A stretch of 64,000 nucleotides of DNA from positions 52,152-116,151 of the forward strand of contig JBLIDT010000009.1 of the NCBI GenBank assembly GCA_047632755.1, given 5' to 3'. The DNA is from JAKVAV01 sp047632755. Lineage in GTDB: Bacteria; Bacteroidota; Bacteroidia; Flavobacteriales_D; Cryomorphaceae. Of the stretch, positions 53,594 to 60,718 are shown one piece after another (the stretch's first letter is position 1; every line of letters begins with the position of its first letter). The position numbers and the translations under genes are program-made. Under the pieces are notes generated by a model. It was not told the origin of the DNA, did not search any database, and saw only the letters and a list, made by a program, of their open reading frames with translations.

Positions 53594-55408
53594 TCAGTCT
53601 ACCTTCACTTCAAAAGGCATTCTAGCTTGAATCCCTTTCATCTCTTTGATGTTTTGAATGGCTTTGTATTGCTCGATCAATTCTGAGTTTTCTACGTCAA
53701 AACCCAGTGCAGTTTTTACCATTGCCATATTCAGATCCTCCAAAATCTGTTGAACAGGGTCTTTCCTTTTTGGGAGTTCCTTAATGGTGTAGTCTTCTAA
53801 TCCTGCCATCTTTGCAGCTTCGGCTATCGCATCTTCCAATCCTCCAAGCTCATCTACCAAGCCTAGTTTGAGGGCATCTAATCCTGACCACACTCTTCCT
53901 TGACCTATGGAGTCAATGAACTCAGGTCTTAGGTTTCGGCCTTCGGCTACGATATTCACGAAATTTCCATAGGTGCGATCAACCGATCTTTGCAGAATAG
54001 CGTACTCCGCATCATTTAGCGGTCGGCTTACTCCGCCAAAGTCGGCGAAGTCATTGGTCTCCACGTTATCGAAAGTCAAGCCGATTTTGTCATTGAAAAA
54101 ACCTTTCATATTTGGAATGATACCAAACACACCAATAGAACCAGTAATGGTCGTTGGCATGGCGAAGATCTTATCGGCAGGTGCACTGATGTAATATCCT
54201 GCAGAAGCTGCCACGTCACCCATTGAAACGATCAATGGCTTTTCTTTTTGGGCCAGCACTACCTCATGCCAAATCATGTCGCCCGCAATCGCAACTCCAC
54301 CAGGAGAGTTTACTCTAAGAACGATTGCCTTTACTGAAGTATCCTTTCTAGCTGCCTTGATAGCTTCGGCATAGGTGTCGCTGCCTACAGCATCATCACC
54401 AGATTCGCCCAGGCCAATGTTTCCTTGGGCATAGATCACAGCTATTTTAGCTTTTTTGTAAGAGAGTGTAAAGTCACCGTCTTCCTTGGGTGGCTTTGGA
54501 GCTTTAAGATACTTAGCGAGTGTAACGAAATGGAGATCGTCATCCTCATCAGTTTCGGTTTTCTCCCGAAGAATATCCATTACTTCATCTTCGTACATAA
54601 CAGCGGTTGCCATTCCCGCGTCCACAGCATCTGATGCTATCTGAATGGAATAGTTTTCAGCGATCTCATTCAGCTTTTCTGCAGAGATTGAATAGCTATC
54701 GCTCATTCCGTCTAGCATACTTCCCCACATAGATTCTAGCCATTTCTTCGTTTGCATTCGACTAGCCTGGCTCATTTCATCCAAAATAAACGGTTCAACA
54801 GCACTTTTGAACTTGTTGTTGGAACCACGAATAATTTGAGGCTCAATTTGCAAGTCGTCCAAAAGATTTTTGAAGAAAGTCACTTCGGCGTTCAATCCAC
54901 GAAAGTCCATAAAACCTTCAGGGTAGATGTAAATCTCATCAGCTACAGAGCTCAAGTAGAGGGCTTTTTGTGTATAGATTTCATTGTAACTGACTATCCA
55001 TTTTCCACTTTCTTTAAAATCCAAAAGAGCGTTTCGAATCTCTTGAGTAGTAGCCATTCCTGCAGGGACAACAGCAACATCAAAGTAAATACCCTTGATT
55101 TTATCGTCATTTTTTGCTTTCTCAATATTCTCCAGAATCTCATCCAAACCTAATGGCGTAGAAGATTGGAAGCCACCGAAATTGATATTAAAATGTTCCT
55201 CGGGACCTCGGTCAACGATGGGCTGATCAAACTTGAGGTGCAAGATGGAATTGTCTTTTACACTTGTCACCTGGTTGGATTTGTCCAGATCACTAAAAGC
55301 AGCAGAGAAAATCCCTCCAATTATTAGTATTCCAACAAATAGCAAAACAAAGAGGGAAATTAGGGTTCCCAGCAGGCTCGCGAACATGAATTTGAAAAAT
55401 TGCTTCAT
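53594..55408 (-). CDS. sppA: Signal peptide peptidase SppA, 67-kDa type
   Basis: 604-aa membrane serine protease that degrades cleaved signal peptides. One N-terminal membrane helix (FMFASLLGTLISLFVLLFVGILIIGG). It is the two-domain 67K form: the first S49 domain lies about residues 60-300 and the second about 330-560, with the serine nucleophile in VSMGDVAASAGYYISAPADKIF and ITGSIGVFG behind it; the Lys partner would be in the first half, as in E. coli SppA. The start at 55408 (MKQFFKFMF) is preferred to a longer frame from 55429 because a -7 promoter element covers 55427-55434. Confidence 0.95.
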   Translation of the reverse strand: MKQFFKFMFASLLGTLISLFVLLFVGILIIGGIFSAAFSDLDKSNQVTSVKDNSILHLKFDQPIVDRGPEEHFNINFGGFQSSTPLGLDEILENIEKAKNDDKIKGIYFDVAVVPAGMATTQEIRNALLDFKESGKWIVSYNEIYTQKALYLSSVADEIYIYPEGFMDFRGLNAEVTFFKNLLDDLQIEPQIIRGSNNKFKSAVEPFILDEMSQASRMQTKKWLESMWGSMLDGMSDSYSISAEKLNEIAENYSIQIASDAVDAGMATAVMYEDEVMDILREKTETDEDDDLHFVTLAKYLKAPKPPKEDGDFTLSYKKAKIAVIYAQGNIGLGESGDDAVGSDTYAEAIKAARKDTSVKAIVLRVNSPGGVAIAGDMIWHEVVLAQKEKPLIVSMGDVAASAGYYISAPADKIFAMPTTITGSIGVFGIIPNMKGFFNDKIGLTFDNVETNDFADFGGVSRPLNDAEYAILQRSVDRTYGNFVNIVAEGRNLRPEFIDSIGQGRVWSGLDALKLGLVDELGGLEDAIAEAAKMAGLEDYTIKELPKRKDPVQQILEDLNMAMVKTALGFDVENSELIEQYKAIQNIKEMKGIQARMPFEVKVD

Positions 55409-55426
55409 TCTTTTTTTTCCTTTGTA

Positions 55427-55434
55427 CAAAAGTA
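55427..55434 (-). promoter_or_regulatory. Bacteroidota -7 element of sppA
   Basis: CAAAAGTA reads TACTTTTG on the minus strand, 18 nt before the ATG at 55408. It rules out the longer start at 55429. The -33 TTG is not evident. Confidence 0.55.
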
Positions 55435-55489
55435 GGTTGATTGGCCCTGTTCTGATTCGTTAAATACACGACTGGTCGATGCGATATTT

Positions 55490-55674
55490 TAGCGGAAGCT
55501 AAATAGTGTTTATTCGCAAGGACCGCTATCGATGTTGCACCATGCCTGTGGCTTGGTCTAGGGCCTTGTTTTTATACCTGGTCATCCGCCTATGGCGGAC
55601 TCCTTGAATTTTAAAACTACGTGCGCTTTGATACCTAGCTTTCTCGATGAGATACCTGACTCTATAGACAGACT
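55490..55674. repeat. Intergenic palindromic element, copy B
   Basis: Between sppA and folK: an ATCCGCC...GGCGGA palindrome (55584-55599), then TTTTAAAACTACGTG (55609-55623) and CTTTGATACCTAGCTTTCTC. Order and wording resemble 31950-32025. The start of folK lies just beyond; no gene was found in the gap. Confidence 0.6.
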
Positions 55675-55710
55675 TTGAATAATAATAAAATTGTGACCGA
55701 CGAAAATTCT

Positions 55711-56211
55711 ATGAAAACTGTCTATTTGGGTTTGGGCTGTAATTTGGGGAACAGATTAGAGTCCTTGGAGAAGGCTATTCTTATGTTGGAAGAACTGGGC
55801 GAAGTTGCGGCCAAATCCAAGGTGTACGAGTCTCCTGCATGGGGTTATGATGACGATCGATCCTACCTAAACTGCTGCTGCGCAATTAAAACCAAACTTG
55901 GTAGTACAGAGATTCATCGATTAACCCTTGAAATTGAAGTTGCTCTTGGCCGTGAAACGTCTAAGCGGAAGCAAGGTGAACCGTTTAGGCCAAGATTGAT
56001 CGATATTGATATTTTATTTTTAGATGAAGAGGTCATAAAAACAGATGCGCTTACGGTACCTCATCCTCAACTTCATCTTCGTAATTTTGTTCTTCAACCA
56101 ATGGTTGACATAGCTCCTGGATTTAGGCACCCGTTGATTGGTGCAACGATGAAGGAGCTCTTGAGTATATCTGAAGATAAAACAGAACTGGCAGAATTGG
56201 ATGGATTATAA
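55711..56211 (+). CDS. folK: 2-amino-4-hydroxy-6-hydroxymethyldihydropteridine pyrophosphokinase
   Basis: 166-aa folate-pathway enzyme transferring pyrophosphate from ATP to hydroxymethyldihydropterin. Motifs: VYLGLGCNLGNRLESLEKAI (residues 3-22), SKVYESPAWGYDDDRSYLNCCCAI (about 37-60, pterin site) and the signature RPRLIDIDILFLDEEVI (about 98-114). The ATG at 55711 begins exactly at the family N-terminus; an upstream TTG at 55675 would add 12 polar residues. It overlaps the second deoxynucleoside kinase by 11 bp. Confidence 0.94.
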   Translation: MKTVYLGLGCNLGNRLESLEKAILMLEELGEVAAKSKVYESPAWGYDDDRSYLNCCCAIKTKLGSTEIHRLTLEIEVALGRETSKRKQGEPFRPRLIDIDILFLDEEVIKTDALTVPHPQLHLRNFVLQPMVDIAPGFRHPLIGATMKELLSISEDKTELAELDGL

Positions 56212-56857
56212 CTACATAGCCGTAGAAGGTAATATTGGGTCGGGTAAAACGACATTGGCACACAAGCTAGCATCCGATTTCAATGCGGAGCTGGTTTTGG
56301 AGCAATTTGCGGATAATGAGTTCTTGCCAAAATTCTATGCAGAGCCTAGGAGATATGCTTTTACTTTAGAGATGTCTTTTCTAGCTGAGCGCTACAGTCA
56401 GCTATCTGGGCTTGGATCCGATCGCAATCTCTTTAGTTCCGTTCGGATTTCTGATTACATGTTAAGTAAGTCTTTGATTTTTGCGGCTTCCAACCTGAAT
56501 GAGGATGAGTTGCGCCTCTTCCGCAAGGTGTTTGACATCATGTTTAAAACGGTGCCAACTCCCGATCTTTTGGTCTATCTCTATTCAGATACTAAGCGGC
56601 TTCTTCAAAACATCAGGATTCGCGGAAGGAGGTATGAACAGAGCATTGAAGAGGAGTACTTAGGTCGTGTTCAGGCCAAATACCTTGACTTTTTGAGAAA
56701 ACAAGCGAACAACATGAGGGTGCTAATTCTTGATGTTTCGGAGGTCGACTTCGTAAAAGATCAGTTAGTCTATGAGAAATTGTTGTCTGTCATTAAGGAG
56801 CCTCGCCCCAAAGGTATTCATCATCAGTTGATTGAGCCTATTTCAGGATTGGTTTAA
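56201..56857 (+). CDS. Deoxynucleoside kinase (second of two)
   Basis: 218 aa. P-loop VEGNIGSGKTTLAHKL at residues 8-23; EQFADNEFLPKFYAEPRRYAFTLEMSFLAERY (about 34-65) matches the dNK substrate helix, and NIRIRGRRYEQSI near 135-147 the lid. The usual D/E-R-S motif reads RISDYMLSKS (about 86-95) instead, so the substrate pocket differs from the first kinase. Its ATG lies inside the end of folK, showing coupling; the link to folate genes fits a nucleotide-salvage theme. Confidence 0.88.
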   Translation: MDYNYIAVEGNIGSGKTTLAHKLASDFNAELVLEQFADNEFLPKFYAEPRRYAFTLEMSFLAERYSQLSGLGSDRNLFSSVRISDYMLSKSLIFAASNLNEDELRLFRKVFDIMFKTVPTPDLLVYLYSDTKRLLQNIRIRGRRYEQSIEEEYLGRVQAKYLDFLRKQANNMRVLILDVSEVDFVKDQLVYEKLLSVIKEPRPKGIHHQLIEPISGLV

Positions 56858-56876
56858 AACCGCATTAATCACTTCA

Positions 56877-56903
56877 TTGTGTAAAAAACTATATGTATGT
56901 TTG
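56877..56903 (+). promoter_or_regulatory. Bacteroidota promoter of the TPR lipoprotein gene
   Basis: TTG (56877-56879), a 16-nt spacer (slightly short) and TATGTTTG (56896-56903), 45 nt before the ATG, with an A-rich leader (GGAAAAAAAAAGA) typical of strong Bacteroidota ribosome entry. Confidence 0.6.
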
Positions 56904-56948
56904 CAGGCAATTAATTAGGAAAAAAAAAGACCTTAAAAACCAAAACGA

Positions 56949-58658
56949 ATGAAGCATTCGAATATTAAATTTCTGGCCCTTTTAATCGTAGTCGGATTTG
57001 CTATGGCCGCCTGTGGTGGACTGGGGAAAATGGCAAAATATGCCGAGACAGTAGAGTATAACGTGGATCCAGAGCCATTAATCGTTCGTGGAGACAGTGT
57101 AGAACTTAACATCAGCGGGAAATTTCCTGGAAAGTACTTCAGTAAAAAGGCAATGGTAACGTTGACCCCAACTCTTACCTATGACGGTGGATCAACTCCT
57201 TACGATTCAGTTTCTTTTCAAGGAGAAGATGCGGCTAGCAATGCAACTGTCATTCCTTACGAAACAGGAAAGAATTTTTCTTACTCCGACCGTATAGCTT
57301 ACACTCCTGCGATGGAGAATTCTGAGCTAATGCTGAACATTTTGGGTAAGCAAGGGAACAAGGAACAAGCATTTGATCCATTCAAATTGGCGGACGGTGT
57401 AATCACTACTCCCTTAATGGTAATGAGTGACGATATGCCAATTATTGCTGCAGATCAATTCGAAAGAATTACTTCTCATCAAGCGAATGCAATCATTAAT
57501 TACTTAGTGAACGCTTCAAGTGTTAGAAGTTCGGAGCTTGGCGATGCTGATATCAAAGCGATCGAAAACTTCTTGAAAGAAGTTGCTAGCAATGCAGATT
57601 ACCAATTCAAAGGCGCTGAGATTATGGCTTACGCTTCACCTGAAGGTGAAATCAGCATCAATGAGAATTTGGCTTCAGAAAGAGCTGAAAGTGCTATGAA
57701 AGCAGTATCTCGTTTGATGGATCGTGCAAAAATAGAATACGACAAAGAAGCTTTCTTCGAATTGATGCCTAAAGGAGAAGACTGGACAGGATTTAAAAAT
57801 AAAATGGAAGCTTCTGATATTGCTGACAAAGAATTGATCCTGAGAATTCTCGAAATGTATTCTGACGTGACTAAGCGTGAAGAGGAGATCAGAAACCTTG
57901 CAGCTACTTACACTGAAGTTGCTGACCAGATTCTTCCTGAACTACGTAGATCGCAGATTACGGTAAATTATGACATCGTAGGTAGAAGTGATGAAGAGAT
58001 TATCGCTTTAGCTCGTTCAGCAAATGCTGACACTCTTACTTTAGAAGAGATGCTCTATGCTACCACCCTTACTGAGGATATGAATGAGCAATATGCGATA
58101 TACGAAACCACTGCCTCGATTTATCCTAACGATTTTAGAGCTCACAACAACATGGGTGTTATTCATCTTCGTAAAAATGAACTTTCGAAAGCTCAAACCA
58201 TGTTTGGAAATGCGATGGGTAAAGAAGAAAGTCCTGTTGTGAAAAACAACATGGCAATCATTTCTAGGTTGAACGGAGACCGCAAAGGAGCGATGGAAAT
58301 GCTAGAAGCTGCTGCTGGAGCTGGAGATGAAGTAAATTACAATATGGGTATTATCGATATCCAAAATGGTGATTACAGCTCTGCTATCCAGAACATGAAA
58401 GGAAGCAATACTTTCAATAAGGCATTGGCTCAAGTATTGTCAGGTAACACGGAAACGGCAATGAAAACAGTCAACGATTCTGACGCTTCTGATTCTGCAA
58501 TGGGTTACTACCTAAAAGCAATCATCGGAGCGCGTATGAACGACGCCGATGCAGTTACCACAAACTTGACTAAAGCTTACAGTATGGATGCTTCGTTAGA
58601 AGAGAAAGCAGCCACCGACTTGGAGTTCAGAAACTTCCAGGGCGAAGCTGCTGAATAA
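56949..58658 (+). CDS. Outer-membrane lipoprotein with OmpA-like and TPR regions
   Basis: 569 aa. A lipobox (VVGFAMAAC, Cys21) ends the signal peptide. Residues about 30-150 form beta strands; about 170-330 include an OmpA-like stretch (FKGAEIMAYASPEGEISINENLASERAESAMKAV) of the kind that follows RVQ/PEG in peptidoglycan-binding domains. The C-terminal roughly 200 residues are tetratricopeptide-like (EQYAIYETTASIYPNDFRAHNNMGVIHLRKNELSKAQTMF, VNYNMGIIDIQNGDYSSAIQNM). Function is unknown; the strong promoter and acidic, lysine-rich composition suggest an abundant envelope protein. Confidence 0.82.
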   Translation: MKHSNIKFLALLIVVGFAMAACGGLGKMAKYAETVEYNVDPEPLIVRGDSVELNISGKFPGKYFSKKAMVTLTPTLTYDGGSTPYDSVSFQGEDAASNATVIPYETGKNFSYSDRIAYTPAMENSELMLNILGKQGNKEQAFDPFKLADGVITTPLMVMSDDMPIIAADQFERITSHQANAIINYLVNASSVRSSELGDADIKAIENFLKEVASNADYQFKGAEIMAYASPEGEISINENLASERAESAMKAVSRLMDRAKIEYDKEAFFELMPKGEDWTGFKNKMEASDIADKELILRILEMYSDVTKREEEIRNLAATYTEVADQILPELRRSQITVNYDIVGRSDEEIIALARSANADTLTLEEMLYATTLTEDMNEQYAIYETTASIYPNDFRAHNNMGVIHLRKNELSKAQTMFGNAMGKEESPVVKNNMAIISRLNGDRKGAMEMLEAAAGAGDEVNYNMGIIDIQNGDYSSAIQNMKGSNTFNKALAQVLSGNTETAMKTVNDSDASDSAMGYYLKAIIGARMNDADAVTTNLTKAYSMDASLEEKAATDLEFRNFQGEAAE

Positions 58659-58676
58659 GCTTATACAATCGATTTA

Positions 58677-58712
58677 AAAAAGCCGTCTGCCATTCTGGCA
58701 GACGGCTTTTTT
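58677..58712 (+). terminator. Strong terminator after the TPR lipoprotein
   Basis: AAAAGCCGTCTGCC, ATTCT loop, GGCAGACGGCTTTTTT: a perfect 14-bp stem with a T-run, starting 19 bp after the stop codon. Confidence 0.93.
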
Positions 58713-59077
58713 GTTTTGTAGCCTCTAGCTAGAAGGCTGTTTTTATTGCCGCCACTTCGATTCATCGCGTGGCGGAATGTGATGATCTCAGAATAAAGTC
58801 AATCTCTCTCCTTCTGAAAGAGAGCTTAAGAGGATCTCAGAGGGTGAAAAGCGTTTGCTCAATGATTGATAACGCAGAGCCGTGCGGTGATTTGAAATAC
58901 TTTTGGGATTGCAGTCGCAAGGGAAATCGGAATTTAAAATACAAAAGCCAAACAGATTCGTGCTTTAAGCATCTTCCGCGGGTACAGAGAGAGTTCAAGG
59001 AATGTGTTATCGAATTTATAAGAATGCCGGATTCTGCACCCTCTGAATACTTAACACTCCGCACTCAATACTAATTC
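58713..59077. other. Intergenic region without a supported gene
   Basis: About 365 bp. Contains CCGCCAC...GTGGCGG inverted repeat (58750-58776) and smaller inverted repeats. Open frames of 101 and 75 codons on opposite strands have no promoter, signal or recognisable family and their composition is unlike the neighbours, so I treat the stretch as non-coding. Confidence 0.55.
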
Positions 59078-60055
59078 TTAGAAAACCACTCTTCGTCGTC
59101 GTCTCTTGGTCACACGACCGCGACCACGCTTGAACCGTTTCTGGGCTATCTTGTAATCTGCTGTAAACATGCCAAAGAAATAGGCATCATTTTTATTGGG
59201 ATTTCCCCGCTGCAATCCTGCTTCCGTGCTCCCGAGAGGAACACGCAATCCGTTTTCATCAACGTAGTATCCAAGGCTTGGATCAGCAAAGATTGCAGCT
59301 AATTCTCCTTGATTATCAGCGATAGTCTGGTTGTCGAAATATACGGTGCTCACATCGTCCATGTAGTCAGTAAAAGTAAGTCGGTGTACTATTTCAAATC
59401 CAACTGTCCATTCCTTGTTGAGTTGCATTCGATAACCGATACCTAAAGGAATAACAATCGTGTAAAGGGAATATTGAGATGGTCCGCCATCTTGGAGTTG
59501 TCCTTCGGTGCCGAAATCTCTTAGGTCATACCAAGTGCCTTCAAAATTTCCTTGTGGATTGAATCTTGTTACTCCGACCCCTGCAGAAATGTACAGCGCT
59601 GATCCTTCTAGTTTACTCTGCTTTATTCTGCCGTAACGAGTTTTTTGAGTAAAATCGATCAAATCATATTCTCCTTGAATAGAGAATTCAAAAATATTTG
59701 AACGAAAGCTTAGATTGCGATTTCTCCTGAAAATCTCTTCGGTTAGGGCATCATTTCCTCCGATAATAGCATAGGCCAATTGTGCTTTTATATAAAAGCG
59801 GCTGCCCAGCTGGTACCGATACGTAAACTGCAAGGCTGGTTTCGTTTTCGAAAGCTCCAGATCATAAATAAAGTCTGTTCCGATCTGGTCACGTCCCCCA
59901 GGTTCTCCTAAAAAGAAAGAAGCTCCGAGGCCTATTCCAAAACTGTGACGCTGGCTTTTCCAGTACGACGTTTGCCCACTGAAATATTGCGCATGCACTG
60001 CCGAGAAGGATGTGGCGAACAAAGCAATCAAAGAATACTGATAAAACTTATTCAC
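59078..60055 (-). CDS. Outer-membrane barrel protein (DUF6089-like) with arginine-rich tail
   Basis: 325 aa with a signal peptide (LIALFATSFSAVHAQ). The body is made of alternating amphipathic strands, beginning RHSFGIGLGASFFLGEPGG and continuing LQFTYRYQLGSRFYIKAQLAYAIIGG, typical of 8-stranded barrels labelled DUF6089 in Bacteroidota. It ends in a strongly basic tail, KRFKRGRGRVTKRRRRRVVF, after the last strand, with a terminal phenylalanine. The role is unknown. It lies 43 bp downstream of the RNA methyltransferase on the same strand. Confidence 0.8.
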   Translation of the reverse strand: MNKFYQYSLIALFATSFSAVHAQYFSGQTSYWKSQRHSFGIGLGASFFLGEPGGRDQIGTDFIYDLELSKTKPALQFTYRYQLGSRFYIKAQLAYAIIGGNDALTEEIFRRNRNLSFRSNIFEFSIQGEYDLIDFTQKTRYGRIKQSKLEGSALYISAGVGVTRFNPQGNFEGTWYDLRDFGTEGQLQDGGPSQYSLYTIVIPLGIGYRMQLNKEWTVGFEIVHRLTFTDYMDDVSTVYFDNQTIADNQGELAAIFADPSLGYYVDENGLRVPLGSTEAGLQRGNPNKNDAYFFGMFTADYKIAQKRFKRGRGRVTKRRRRRVVF

Positions 60056-60098
60056 AGCTATAAAGATAACGGGGCGAATATAAGAATTACAACTTCTT

Positions 60099-60638
60099 TT
60101 ATTCCCTAGTTTTTAACTGACGGTAAAATTCCCAAATGGTTATTCCTGCGCACACGGATATATTGATGGAATGCTTGGTCCCAATTTGTGGTATTTCAAG
60201 GCTTTTGTTGCAACGATCAATAACTTCTTGTTCTACACCATCTACCTCATTACCCATGACCAGCGCGTATTTTTTTTTGCTTTCAATTTTAAAGGCACCA
60301 AGTTTTTCTGAATCTTCGGTTTGCTCCACAGCGATGCATTCAAAGCCTTTTTCGGATAGGATACTGAGGCAAGCATTTGTGTCAGCGAAATATTCCCATT
60401 CCACCGATTCAGTTGCACCCAGCGCAGTTTTGTTCATTTCTCGAGAAGGCGGAGTAGGCGTTATCCCACAAAGAAAAATCTTCTCAAGCCTGAAAGCATC
60501 GCTAGTGCGGAATACGGAACCGACATTTTGAGCACTTCTCACGTTATCCAAAACGATCACGACAGGAGTCTTGACCGCACTTTTGAATTCCTTTCCGGTT
60601 AAGCGATTCAACGCTTCATTGGCTAACTTCTTGTTCAT
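60099..60638 (-). CDS. TrmH/SpoU-family RNA 2'-O-methyltransferase
   Basis: 179-aa SAM-dependent SPOUT enzyme. The three motifs are present: VIVLDNVRSAQNVGSVFRTSDAF (about residues 27-49), ALVMGNEVDGVEQEVI (about 130-145) and IPQIGTKHSINISVCAGITIWEF (about 154-176), which build the knotted SAM site. The N-terminal RNA-binding extension of RlmB is absent, so the target (tRNA or rRNA) cannot be named. Divergent from mutS, with little space between. Confidence 0.92.
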   Translation of the reverse strand: MNKKLANEALNRLTGKEFKSAVKTPVVIVLDNVRSAQNVGSVFRTSDAFRLEKIFLCGITPTPPSREMNKTALGATESVEWEYFADTNACLSILSEKGFECIAVEQTEDSEKLGAFKIESKKKYALVMGNEVDGVEQEVIDRCNKSLEIPQIGTKHSINISVCAGITIWEFYRQLKTRE

Positions 60639-60718
60639 AAGAATTGAAAACTAGAAAACCTGCATTTTTCCTTCCCGAAAGGTATTGGTATTTTCGTGAA
60701 CCAAGGAACATACTGCAC

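Noticed and set aside
58769..59074. 101-codon plus-strand frame, with a 75-codon minus-strand frame over the same bases
   Set aside because: No signal, family or promoter; composition unlike nearby genes and the stretch holds inverted repeats.
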